Part shown: piece after piece, positions 36,355 through 47,235 of the stretch
How the letters are laid out: every line of letters begins with the position of its first letter
Numbering within the stretch: the first letter of the stretch is position 1
Assembly (NCBI GenBank): GCA_033239525.1
Contig: BSYO01000030.1
Coordinates: 13,289,030 to 13,353,029 of the forward strand
Direction of reading: 5' to 3'
DNA length: 64,000 nt
From: Nepenthes gracilis
Taxonomy: Eukaryota > Streptophyta > Magnoliopsida > Caryophyllales > Nepenthaceae
Notes under the pieces: model-generated
Databases searched by the model: none
What the model was told of the DNA's origin: nothing
The model's input: only the letters and a program-made list of their open reading frames with translations
Program-made: the position numbers and the translations under genes

Positions 36355-36777
36355 GTGGTAAATTTGACCGATCACGAGTCCAACTGGGTGGTGGATACAG
36401 GTGCTTCACTTCACGCCACATTCAGAAGTGAACTATTCACATGTTACACTTTAGAAAATTTGGGAGTGTTAAAGATGAAAAATGAAGGAACATTTCGGGT
36501 CGTTGGCAGAGATAACGTATCATCTGTCGCCAACAATGGAATGAGGTTGTTGCTGAAAGAAGTCTGGCATGTGCTTAATATCCGCTTGAATAAAAGTTCA
36601 GCCGACAGACTAAATGATAAAGGGTATTGCAACACCTTCTATGAAGGAGTATGGAGATTGACTAGAGGGTCTCTAGTCGTTGCCCATAGAAAGGTCTCTA
36701 GTTTATATGTGGTGCAAGCCTCTACTGTAGCCAAAGAAGTGAATGTTGCTAGCAGTGAGGGGTCTTCAAATTTGTGA
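36355..36777 (+). pseudogene. Copia protease and pre-integrase segment
   Basis: An open stretch of 140 codons carries the aspartic protease signature NWVVDTGASLHAT at about 36380-36420. A GVLKMKNEGTFRVVGRDNV segment and the pre-integrase region ending SLYVVQAST follow. The catalytic DTG is intact, but the stretch is cut off from gag and integrase by stops. Confidence 0.8.
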
Positions 36778-36779
36778 CA

Positions 36780-37910
36780 CCGTCGATTGGGATATATGAG
36801 TGAAAAGAGGTTGAGCAATATGGCCAAGAAAGGCCTCATTCCAGGAGTAGAGGAGATCGGCCTGAGGACTTATCCTCACTACATGGCCGGGAAGCAGTGG
36901 CGATTCTCATTCCGAGGAGACTCATTTACCAAGAAGGTCGAGCCGCTTGAATTGGTACACACTGACGTGTGTGGACCGTTCAAATAGAAGTCATTTGGAG
37001 GAGTACAATATTTTGTCTTGTTCATTGATAATTACTCAAGAAAGTTATGGGTTTGCCCAATCAAAACCAAGGACCAAATCTTTGAAATCTTTGAGCATTT
37101 TCATGCTTTGGTTGAACGGCAGATGGAAAGGAAATTGAAGTACATTCGAAGTGATAATGGCGGTGAGTACATCGGAGGTTTTGATGCCTATTGCTAGTCG
37201 CATGGTATTCGGCACCATTACTGCTGAAAACGTTGTAGTTGAATGGAGTAGCCGAGCGGATGAACCGTATGCTGATGGAGAGAGTCAGATATGTACTCTC
37301 AGAAGAAAAGTTTCCTAAAATATTTTGGTCAGAGGCCTCGAGAACTGCTACTTACGTCATTAATAGATCACCGTCCTACCCATTGAACGGAGAAGTCCCA
37401 AAGAAGTTATGATCCGGAAAAGAGTTGTCCTATAACCACCTTCGAGTATTTGGATGCTTGGCTTTCGTCCACGTCCCGGAGGATGAAAGGACAAAGTTGG
37501 AGCTAAAGACAATACAATGTATCTTCTTGAGCTATGGGGAAGACGAATTGGGATTTAGACTCTACAACCCAATTGAGAGAAAGTTTGTCAGATTAAGGGA
37601 CATAGTGTTTGTTGAAGACGAAATTATTGATGATATCGGGAATGAGAAGAAGGTCGTGTCCAATATCAATCAGACTGCTAAGATGAGTGTTAAAATTGTC
37701 CAACCGGCACCTCTTGGTCAAGAGGTTGATGGCCAAGGCATGGCCGGGAGGGCAATGAAGAGATACCAATGCCTGATGAAGATAAGGATGGCAGCAACTT
37801 TACTTAGCCGGCTGAGGTCGTTCTCGTTTGGTAATCTTCAAGAAATCGGTGGCCATCGGTTTGCCTATTGGTTAGTGAGTATATTTTACTCACTGATAGA
37901 GAAGAGTTGA
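36780..37910 (+). pseudogene. Copia integrase relic
   Basis: It opens with an H-R-LGYMSEKRL zinc-binding half, then ELVHTDVCGPFK near 36950, an IRSDNGGEYIGG block near 37145 and a damaged third region near 37240. The GKELSYNHLRVFGCLAFVHV block follows at 37415 with an FLSYGEDELGFRLYNP segment. The first catalytic Asp (HTD) and the second (SDN) are present. Stops after GPFK and after DAYC, plus shifts, inactivate it. Confidence 0.8.
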
Positions 37911-38009
37911 AAATTTTTAAAGAAGTTATGGAAGGTGATCATAATACGGAATGGATGGAAACCATAAGGATGAGATGAGTTCATTGTATGAGAACGGTAC
38001 AATTAAATT

Positions 38010-38640
38010 GGCTGAATTACCGAAGGGAAAGTAAGCCCTGAAGAACAAGTGAGTTTTCCGCTTGAAAACCAATAGGAGTAACTCGCAACCAACGTATAAG
38101 GCGTAGCTAGTGGTGAAAGGATTTAACCGGCGAAAGGGTGCCAACTTTGATGAGATTTTCACCCAGGTTGTCAAAATGTCTTCTATCCGAGCGGTACCCA
38201 GATTGGTCACTGTCATTGACTTAGAGGTGGAATCACTGGATGTGCAGATGGCTTTTCTGCACGGTGATTTTGAGAAGGAGATCTACATGGATCAGCTGGA
38301 GAGATTCGGGTTAGGGAAATGAACACCTGGTGTGTTGTTTGAAAAAAAGGTTGTATGAGCCAAAACAAGCTCTGAGGCAATGGTACAAGAAGTTTAGGTC
38401 TATTACGGTGGATCGAGATTACCGAAAGACTACTTTAGACCAATGTATTTTTGTTTAAAGTTTTTCTGAAGATAATTTTGTCGTTCTCCTACTCTATGTG
38501 GATGATATACTTATCATTGTGTGAAATGTCCATCGGATTATCAAATTGAAGTAATAACTTAGAAAATTCTTTGCCACGAAGGACTTGGGGCAGGCAAAAC
38601 AGATTCCGAGTATCAGAATATTTTGCGACTGCAAGCTAAA
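38010..38640 (+). pseudogene. Copia reverse transcriptase relic
   Basis: Pieces in order: VVKGFNRRKGANFDEIF, VKMSSIRAV, DVQMAFLHGDFEKEIYM at about 38110-38300, a frameshift, RLYEPKQALRQWYKKF near 38350, and LLLYVDDILI at about 38485-38515. The YVDD catalytic motif is intact, but at least two shifts and several stops intervene. Confidence 0.8.
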
Positions 38641-38689
38641 GAGATTGTGGATGTCCCAGGAAAATTACGTGAAGAAGGTGCTCCAATAC

Positions 38690-39435
38690 TTCAACATGGA
38701 CAAGTCCAAATCGGTGAGTACTCCGCTGATGAGTCATTTCAGATTAAACAGTCGGTAGTATTCGATATCAGATGTTAAAAAAGCCAGCATGAGAAGAATA
38801 CCCTTCTCGTCGGCCGTGGGAAGCCTAATGTATGCCTTGGTCTGTACCAGGTCAAAATCGCACATGCTATCGGCACAATTAGTCGATTTTTGTCAAATCT
38901 CGATAAGGAGCATTGGTTAGTTATGAAGTGGATACTAAGATATCTTTGAGAGACTTCCAAGATGTGTCTATATTTTTGACATGACAAACATCTATTGGTA
39001 GGATACACTGATACTGATATGGTAGGTGATGTTGATTCTCAAAGGTTCCATTCGGGATACCTGGTCAAGTTTGTTGGATGAGCTATTTCTTGGTAGTCGA
39101 AGTTGCAGAAATATGTTACTCTTTTAACTATTGAGGTAGAATTCATTGTTGTGATTGAGGCCAGTAAGGAGACACTGTGGATGAAGAATTTTATCTGAAA
39201 ATTTGGTTTTAAACAAGAAAAGTATGTGGTACTTTGTGATAGCCAAGTACCCACGTACCAAGATGTATACCAAAGTGCTATACATCTCTATAGTAATTCC
39301 GCATTCCACTGGAGATGGAAATATATTGATGTTCAATATCATTGGGTGAGAGATATCATTGACACAGGATTACTATCAATGGAAAAGGTTCGAACCGAGG
39401 AGAATAGGTCAGACATGATGATAAGGTACAGCTAA
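38690..39435 (+). pseudogene. Copia RNase H relic
   Basis: It shows ILRYL-like text near 38935, HLLVGYTDTDMVGDVD near 38990, a following HSGYLVKFVG, TIEVEFIV near 39130, and a C-terminal part with YQSAIHLYSNSAFH near 39265 and VRDIIDTGLLSMEKV near 39345. Stops interrupt it. Confidence 0.75.
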
Positions 39436-39509
39436 AGGGGAAACTCAAAACTTGTTGAAGTATGGCTGGACTAATGGATTTAATTTTCCTACGGTCATGA
39501 GGAAAAATT

Positions 39510-40306
39510 TGTTGAAATTTTAGGTCACTCTCGTATAGGAATTAGCTGGAATGAAAGAAAGGTCAGAATGTTTTCACTTGGAATGGAAGAAAGGTAGGAG
39601 TGGTTATACTTGGCCGGAATAGAAAAAAGGCCGGAGTGGTTTTATTTGGTTGGAATGGATGAAAGGTCAAAGTGGTTACACTTGATTGTAGTAAAATTTC
39701 CTAAGCAGAAAATTAGGAGTGGAACTTCCGGAGAGTTTCACAAGGCCGAAGAAGTGAAGACTTGCCAGAGTGATAAAGTCACAAGGAAGGTCAACTACTT
39801 ACGGAAGAGGACAACCTGTCTGAAAAAGGCTGACCTATGAAGTTTGCGCAAATAGCAGACTTTGTAGAAAAAGAAGTTGACTTTTAGAGCTGATAACCAA
39901 TTTGCGGAGTAGGTCACTTGCTCACGGCAGAAAAGCATCTTGCAGAGTAGGTGGCAGGATTTGTTGTGCACGCAACCACCTTGCAGAAGTAGGTGGTCAC
40001 CCGGTGCATATATTTATATATGTGTGTATGTTGAGTGAGAGAGTATGAAGAAACACAGAAAAATAAAAGAGTAGTGCTTTATTCTTGTTCTCTATTCTTC
40101 GGGGTTTGTGTAGTTAGGATTTTTATAACCAAAATTTTCATAGTGTGATTTTATAGATTAAGTGTCCCGTGATTTTTTCATCATATTTAGAAGAGTATTT
40201 TCATGTAAAACTGTGTGTTCCGATTCTCTCCTATCTCTTTGTTGTATGCGTGTGCGTCCGTCATTTTTGTCATCTTAAATTCACTGACCGACATTCCTTC
40301 TCTACA
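39510..40306 (+). repeat. 3' LTR of the copia element
   Basis: It starts TGTTGAAATTTTAGG right after a GAGGAAAAATT purine-rich tract (39499-39509) and ends TTCTCTACA before the TAGTA duplication. It carries the 36-bp array (39548-39690) and the hairpin motif at 40164-40210. Confidence 0.9.
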
Positions 40307-40404
40307 TAGTAATTTTTTAATTTAAAAGAGATATAATATTTTTAATGGGGAGGATATTATATCCCTAATAGATACCATATCCCCTCCAATTCAATGGCAA
40401 AAGC

Positions 40405-41234
40405 TATTGGCGGGCAACGAGCAACCTATGGACAGAATACAGGAACATTTTTCTTCCGTTGGCCGAAATGGATGGCCAACTGATAAAACACAATGAGTAC
40501 TGTGAAGTAGAGACAAGAGAAGAGAAACGAACACCTGATTTTACGTGAAAAATCCTTCTAAATCAAAGAAAAAATCACGGGACACTAAATCCACAAAGAA
40601 TCACTAAGTATGAGAAAATTACAGGAGGCTAAAATAAGAATATAATAAAAGTAAACAAAAGCTCTCTCACTTTGTTTTCACTCACAGCTCTCTTTCTTTT
40701 CACTTTCACTCCTCTGTACACTCTCTTTCTCTACTTGGCCGGTGTCTTCTCCTTCTTCTTGTTCTTGCCTTATGCTACACTTTCACTATGGATAAAGTGT
40801 ACATACATATATACACACCTTCACCATAACCGAACTTGGTGGTTGATGCTCAACTTTCAAGGTCTGCCTGCATGCGCACGTCTAGTCCCACAGCAAGCGG
40901 TGCATGCCTGCTCCTATAGACCGATCAACCTTTGGAGTTTCAAGAATGACTTCTACCAACCTCCCAAAAGGGGTAGGTCAACTGTACATTTTTTAGGTAT
41001 GACAGTCGTTTAGATCTCCCAAATACAACATGTCAACTCTGTTGTCCGTCACTTCATATTAGCTGGTCAATCACACCGTTGACTGATCGAAGTAGCCCAT
41101 CCTACTTCTTCAAACGGCTCACAACTTATGACGGTCAACATATTGACCGGAAGAGTTGACCGAAATTCCTTCCTCCTAGCATATTTGTGCTCCGTTTAAG
41201 TCCTAGGAACTTTCACACGGAAGTGACCCCAACA
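40405..41234 (-). repeat. Solo LTR, family B, minus orientation (TSD AAAGC)
   Basis: An 830-bp LTR runs on the minus strand from TGTTGGGGTCACTTCCG to CCGCCAATA, where the end is TA instead of CA. Perfect AAAGC flanks at 40400-40404 and 41235-41239. It holds the hairpin motif at 40539-40583 and inverted W-boxes at 41132-41149. It stands 98 bp after the complete copia element. An open frame inside it (40672-41013) is not a gene. Confidence 0.85.
41132..41149. promoter_or_regulatory. Inverted W-box pair in LTR
   Basis: CGGTCAA and TTGACCG are inverted 7-bp arms separated by CATA; a further TTGACC follows at 41156. The arrangement matches the palindromic pair at 18996-19017. Confidence 0.5.
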
Positions 41235-41239
41235 AAAGC

Positions 41240-41439
41240 TTGATCATGGAGATTTGGAGTCATGGATAACAATCATGAATACACCACTAACTAGGTCACC
41301 TTAGAATAGCATATAGGCTTCTTTGGTATCATTATTGAACTCATTTTTTCAAAGTTACGGTGATCGAGCTTATTTTCTCATTTAACAAAGAATTTTCACA
41401 TCTATTTAGTGATTTTGGATGAAAAATAGATTATGTTTT
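41240..41439. other. Short unassigned stretch
   Basis: Between the solo LTR and the first recognisable LINE sequence; no domain or repeat seen. Confidence 0.35.
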
Positions 41440-42545
41440 TCCTAGCGACTCTATGTATGCATCAACTATTTCTAGACAGGTAGCGCCACAGACAAAATTA
41501 ACACTTGACATGCAAAATTATCAATTTACGGCAGCAACTGAGACCGTTTTTGTGCCTCTTGATTGGCAATGGGGAGAATACTTTCATGTTATTAGACTGC
41601 TGACATCCTATTGAGATCCTCACCATTACATTTCCTACTCGGATCATGTTGGGATCTGGTCTCAATTGTGATGCCAGAATTGACTCTGCCATCTGCTAGA
41701 TGGTGTTGGCCTATGCGTGTTGAAGTGACAGTAAGGTCCTTCCTTTTAGCATGACCTGATTATAGTCTCAACTCAATCCCTTTGAACAATATCATTCGGG
41801 AGTTGCGAATTCATAAGAACATGTTTATTAAATCAGCATGGGGACACTTACAACCTCATCAATAGAAGGTTGCTTGGACATATCTTATTTGGGGCTCATC
41901 GCAGCACATCTCCTATGTTCTCATTCTTTAATTTGCTATCGGAAATCATTGAGATACTATGGACAGACTGAGCTTTCTCCACATTCCTTCGAGGTTGTCT
42001 TCTGTGAGAATACATCCTAATACGTTAATTATATTTTTTCTAAATGTAAATTTGCTAATTGGATCTGGGATACCACTTGTAATAAAATTGTATACTCATG
42101 GCCATATGAGTACTGAAAAGGGGGGAATTTTGGTGGTGTTTAAACTGAAGGGAAAGCATGTGAATAATGGGATGTCTAAACTTGTAGCTACGATTTATTT
42201 CATAGGGAAGTAACTGAATAAATTCCTTTTTGAGAAGGACAACCTAGATAATGATGAGACGACAATTCTTTTGATCCTGGATTACTCGGTGGTGAAGGAG
42301 TTCAAACAAGAATGAGCTTCAAAGGGGACATTTAAGATATCCCAGTGCATCCAGTTAATATTTCCTTTGTTTCCATTAGTTAGGTACCCATTTCTAATCT
42401 GTTATATTTAGTTTATTTGTTTTGGTTGTTTCTTTTTTTGGTTGTTTTGTTGAGTTAGGGATAGTGAATTTTGTTCCATTCTGATTTATTGCTCGAGATT
42501 TTGATGTATAAAGCGGTTTGATTATTTATTGATATTTACTTACCA
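41440..42545 (+). pseudogene. LINE (L1-type) 3' end with zf-RVT relic
   Basis: Frames at 41830-42070 give SAWGHLQPHQ, KVAWTYLIWG, a DRLSFLHIPSR stretch and LLIGSGI/ANWIWDTT-type text. This is the C-terminal zinc-binding zf-RVT region that follows RT in plant L1 LINEs. C-terminal text KLVATIYFIGK and LDYSVVKEFKQE ends at a stop near 42315. A T-rich 3' UTR ends with TTACTTACCAAAAAA near 42545. The copy is truncated at its 5' side, as is usual for LINEs, and decayed. Confidence 0.7.
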
Positions 42546-42571
42546 AAAAACGAACCCAATTACAACGTCAC

Positions 42572-43668
42572 TATTGGGCCCCAATATAAGGGTCCATAAA
42601 AGCACGGCCCAGAAGAAGAAACCCAAACGAGAGGTCCAGAGAAACTCAAGGAAAACTGGACGGCCTGAGAGGCCCAAAGACCAAGGCTACAGCTGAAGTC
42701 CAAGAGACCCTGCTCGCCTGTAAGGAAGCGCAAGGACAACGCCAGCCACGCCCAAGTGCACGGACACAGAAAAGGCCGAGAACCCTAGAAGCCTTACCAA
42801 GCCTCAGAACCATCCGAAAGGTCAGGAAAAGACGCTCGGGCTTTTCCCCAGAAGACCCTCCAAGAGTTGCTTCTCCTCACGAGACCACGAATTCACGAGG
42901 AACATCACATCCGGGACAAGGACTCATTCACGACCGGAATGCCAACTAATCAACTTCGCGGTTCCCAAAGAACTGCGCAATCACCGCTAATCGCTGCTTC
43001 AACAGGGCACGCCTAGTCAACCAAGACCGGCGCTCGACCCTAGCACACGAGCCTACCAGCGGCGCGGCCGTGCTCTCCACACGTCGCGGATTAAAGGGAG
43101 TCGGTGGGACAAATGACGACTTCTCAACCACCCGATGGGCGCCACGTGTCTCCTCCTCAACAGTTCATTTCCCCCTATAAATACCCAGAGGGGCTTCATT
43201 CAAAGGGACCTCTCGACACCGGGGCAAATTCTCACTCTCACTGAGACTACCCTAGAAGAGGAAAATCCCACTTACACTCTCGGCCACTTGGTCTCCCATT
43301 CCCCCGAGGCGAAGTATAGAGACCCCCAACGAGAGTATCAAAGATTCCCAGTGCGCATAACTTCCTAAAAAAGAGATACAAAACAAGAGATATGGAAGAA
43401 ATGGTTTCCAACACTTGTACTTTGTAAAGACTTCAACCTAAATAGTGAAGCATTTCTAAGGCCCCGAGTCTCGTGGTTTTTCCTCCCCATTTAAGAGGAG
43501 GTTTTCCACGTAAAAAATCCGGTCTTGATCTTCCCCTCGCATCCGACACCTCACACACTTGTGTTGCCCGGAAATAACGTTTTCGACTGGACCTCGCAGA
43601 TCCAGAGACTCAGGAACACCCCTCATCAACGAGGATCCGCCTGGGGGCCGCGGTTCCAGGACGCAACA
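42572..43668 (+). repeat. Solo LTR, family A (TSD GTCAC)
   Basis: A 1097-bp GC-rich LTR begins TATTGGGCCCC (TG decayed to TA) and ends GACGCAACA, with perfect GTCAC flanks at 42567-42571 and 43669-43673. It carries a G-box/TATA module at 43143-43183 and the hairpin motif at 43468-43516. It is related to the LTRs at 5772-6864 and 7041-7979. Its open frames at 42946-43368 are by-products of composition. Confidence 0.85.
43143..43183 (+). promoter_or_regulatory. G-box plus TATA promoter module in LTR
   Basis: CACGTG at 43143-43148 and TATAAATA at 43176-43183, 33 bp start to start, exactly as in the LTR at 7041-7979. Confidence 0.55.
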
Positions 43669-43699
43669 GTCACAAATTTTATTTAATAAGTTAATTTTT

Positions 43700-43990
43700 C
43701 TACCGTGCTATGTTGATATAGATACTTCTTTTACTCTGATGGGAATAAGATTATTTGGGCCATTTGAATTTTCTGTTGCACAAGAGCTTTTATTGTAGAG
43801 TTGATTATCTGTCGTAACATCTTTTTAATGTACTATTATTTTCATTTTCCTTTTTAGTACTTTTGATTTTATTTTATTTTTAGTATTTCATTTGGTATTT
43901 ATTAAATTGTAATCTACTCCTTTGCTATCCGTTGGGACGATATAAAATCCTTATATATAATTTTTTTAATAATATATACGTATACATATA
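43700..43990. repeat. Dispersed repeat, partner of 652-930
   Basis: Shares ordered blocks with 652-930. It begins shortly after the GTCAC duplication of the adjoining solo LTR, so that LTR may have landed at or near this repeat. Confidence 0.4.
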
Positions 43991-44702
43991 TGAGTATTTT
44001 ACTTATAAAGAAAAGTATTGATACCACCATTTAGCAAAACGAGAAAAAGGCAATACCGAGCTTAATGCCCACATAACCCAAAAAATGAAGCTCGTAGCAG
44101 ACAAAGAATGGATTTTGTAGCATGACATGTGTACATATAAGTAGTAGTAACATGATTTGTCCTCTATATTTATAGCAACTTGTATGATATTAATAGAACA
44201 ATCCTAATATTTGTCTTTAATATTGCGACTTACAGATAAATTACAAGCACAACAATTTTTCTTAGAAGTGTGACAAAGTGAATTATGAACCATGTGTCGT
44301 CCTATCATTATCAACATATATTCCAAATTGGTCCTAGAAAAATAAAATCTTGTGAAGCAAATGGAAAACGTACGGAACACCAATTAAAGAACAAAAAAGG
44401 AAAAAAAAAAAAACAATTGATTTCACGAGTTTCTAAATTGGCTGCTGCTGCCGCATTTGTTCAACTCGCGAGGTAAGACTTTCATCTCCCCACTTAACCA
44501 GAAATGACTTCAACCTCCCGAAACCATCATTGAGAAATCGGTTCGAAAGGACCTTTTCATGTCAAACTTTAGAAATTCCATTCAATATTCAAGTCCTTCT
44601 TTCTAGAAGTCCAATAGTTACGCCATTCTTATCATTTTCCCTCAGACTCCCATTGATCTGTTCATGTATACAGTCATGCAATCAGCTGCTAAATGAACGA
44701 AA
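43991..44702. other. Upstream region of the small secreted-peptide gene
   Basis: No gene is recognised; it should include the promoter and 5' UTR of the gene at 44703. A GTATACAGT stretch near 44665 is too weak to call a TATA box. Confidence 0.4.
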
Positions 44703-44945
44703 ATGTCGTCGTCGCCAAGGAGATCGTTGAAGGGATTTAGCCGTGTCATTGTCGTGCTTCTAGTGTTCTTGGCAATAACGGCTTCAAGGGGGAAGTGCAG
44801 CCGAGCAAGCAAGGGCAAACTGTACAAGTACTTGTTAAAAAACGAGCTTCCTCGAGGAGAAGTACCACCTTCTGTGCCTTCTCCTTGCCATGACATGCGC
44901 ATGGAAACTACTGATTTTTCTGAAAATTACGTTATGTGCCCTTAG
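44703..44945 (+). CDS. Candidate IDA-like (IDL) secreted peptide precursor
   Basis: An intronless 80-codon frame. Residues 1-32 look like a signal peptide: basic MSSSPRRSLKGFSR, then hydrophobic VIVVLLVFLAITA. A basic stretch SRASKGK follows, then the motif LPRGEVPPSVPSPCHD at residues 49-64 and a 16-residue tail ending VMCP. The motif resembles the EPIP core of IDA-like peptides (LP(K/R)G...PPS(A/G)PS..H). Those are secreted ligands of HAESA-type receptor kinases controlling organ abscission, root emergence and stress responses. Val replaces the usual Gly/Ala before PS, and two Cys occur (PCH, MCP). It is unbroken amid decayed repeats, which argues for a real gene. It could instead belong to a related SGPS-type family (PIP). 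Family assignment is by eye. Confidence 0.6.
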   Translation: MSSSPRRSLKGFSRVIVVLLVFLAITASRGKCSRASKGKLYKYLLKNELPRGEVPPSVPSPCHDMRMETTDFSENYVMCP

Positions 44946-47135
44946 GTTTCTGAATATACTAAAGTGAAAGTTTATGGCTCAAATTGCCGACCCCTTTTTC
45001 TGACTTCCACAAAATGGAACCAGCTCAATCGGTTTGTAGTTGTTTCTTTTTTGTTTTTGTCATTTCGTCTCTTGAACATAAAATTTTCTACAATTTATTC
45101 AATATTGTTCTAATGATTAGGGTAGGCTACTCAAAATTTCAATGACATAAGCTTCGATTTACCAGTGTTGATTGATCCTACTGGCTTATTTATTGCTTAA
45201 TTCACTTGTTCATCTTGTCTTTTCGTTTTTTCACTCATTTGCATCTTGCATATCTTACTATGGGGCCAAATCAAAAATCCATCTGGTTAATCCTCTCCAT
45301 GCGGTGGGCATTAATTCAATAAGTTGCTTTAGTAATTGTTTGGTGAAGACTAATTTATATAATATCTCTTTTCAGTGCACGTTCAACGGAATCAACCTAA
45401 TGCAGTGGTACTTTAGCTCGAATACATACAAGAATAACCCTTTTTTGCGGTTACATTTTTATTAAGATCCAAACGTATAAATTTCTACTCAAATTCAAAA
45501 ATTAAGGATCAAGTGACTGTTATATAAACTCATCTAAAATAGTGATATAAGTTTTTTTTTTTTTTTGGCTGGAAAATATAAGCAGCTTGTAAATTAATAT
45601 TCTAACAAATGAATTAAACGAGCTCATACTATTAAGTCTAGAAATTTTTAAAAATACTATTTATATATTTAATTATGTATCTAATTGTACCAAAATTGCT
45701 AAAAATAGGTGGAGATCTTGTCCTATTTCAATCTTAAACTACTCTTTTCTCACTAAAAATAGTAGTTTTGGTATAATTAGGTGTATAACTGAATGAATGA
45801 ATAATATTGCTCAATTTTTTTTTATTAGCTAGAGGCTCCATCGTTATGTGCAATGGAATTGATCTTTAAGCCAATTAGTGATTACATTTATTAAATTTAT
45901 TATCTTATTTTATCATATATTTTGTGTTTAAAAAAGCTTTATAATTGTTCAATCTATTTTTAATTATACTGCTAAATAGATAATAGGTGTTAGCTTAAAT
46001 TTTGTGTTCTGATATTAGATAGAAATTAGTTGTTAGTTTAAGTAAGTTGGTCTTGATACATGCCATAAGCTATTCATTTAAGCGGCCTATATATAATAAT
46101 ATTTTTATAGGTAAGCTGTGAGTCAATTGTAAAAAGGCCGTTCAAATATGATACAATTTTTGCTCACTTTCCATCACTTAAATTACTTTAATATGAGTTT
46201 TTTTTCTCAATTTTTAAAAGATAAAGTTTCCCTCAACATGAGAAGAGTACAAGATCTGAATTGAACTAAGTGCAAATATTTTCAAGATTAACTAAGTGTA
46301 TAACCATGTGATTAAGAGAACCATTCATTTTTTGGGTGATTCTTCTTCCTTCTTTAAGAAAAGAATCATTTCTCGTATATCCTCATTCTGAATTTTACAT
46401 TTATTAACCTATTAAATATTGAGTTAAAGTATATGACTCATACATAAATTTGAGGCATATTTTGGTAAATGAGTTTCAACAATCGGAGATCCTTTTTGAG
46501 AGATCAAAAAATGTCTGAATAGTTGCAAGTTTACAAACCTAATAAAGGCTTTAAATAGTTACATGTCTAATATTAGTAAGCTAGAGGGTCTAACATAACT
46601 ATTCATCGGTGTATAAATTAACTATTTTCTTATAATAAATTTTCAATTGGGGATTTGAAACTTGGAGGGTTTTGCCGTGACCAAGTTGTCCAAGAGTTTA
46701 TATTTGTCACAAACTATTGCGTTATCTCTATTTATACATTTTACTTTTTATTATACGCATGTGAATGGTGATAATTTATTTTCAAAGATTAAAATATGTA
46801 ATTTTTTTTTCGTATTCAAATATAAATCTTATTTAATACTTTTGCAAACAAATATCTATTCACACTTCTTTTAGATGTGTATAAATCTAAACGCCATTTT
46901 CTCAGTCATGATTTATTTAGGACTTTATTTTGTACATATCTTTATCATTAATACAAATACTTATTTACAAAGATTAAAAAAATTACTAAAGCTGTTAAAG
47001 AAGTAAAAATGGAAATATACTCTTTTTTTGGATGAGTAAGAAATTGCCACTTACATGGAACCTAATGTTGGGAGGAAACTGACGTCTTTGTCCCTAGCTA
47101 TATTATGAGTGGCATGACTTCTCTCTCTCTCTTTA

Positions 47136-47235
47136 AGGCAATATATACACAAACACATACACACATATACATATATGTATACTATATGTATACATATACA
47201 TATACACGTTTGTACATCTATATGCATATATGTGT
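47136..47235. repeat. Compound AC/AT microsatellite
   Basis: ACAC and ATAT runs with short palindromes such as CATATATGTATAC. Open frames across it on both strands are simple-sequence artefacts. Confidence 0.75.

Larger units (their letters stand above)
34635..40306 (+). mobile_element. Complete but pseudogenised Ty1/copia element (TSD TAGTA)
   Basis: It has two LTRs (809 and 797 bp), TG...CA ends and a perfect TAGTA duplication at 34630-34634 and 40307-40311. A Met-tRNA primer-binding site lies at 35446 and a purine-rich tract before the 3' LTR. Internal order is gag, protease, integrase, RT, RNase H, the Ty1/copia order, with wording typical of the TNT1-like group. All coding parts carry stops and frameshifts, and the LTRs differ at many positions, so the insertion is old. 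Confidence 0.9.

Noticed and set aside
45172..45465. 97-codon plus-strand open frame downstream of the peptide gene
   Set aside because: No domain recognised, mixed Ser/Leu/Phe composition typical of AT-rich noise, no link to the peptide frame.
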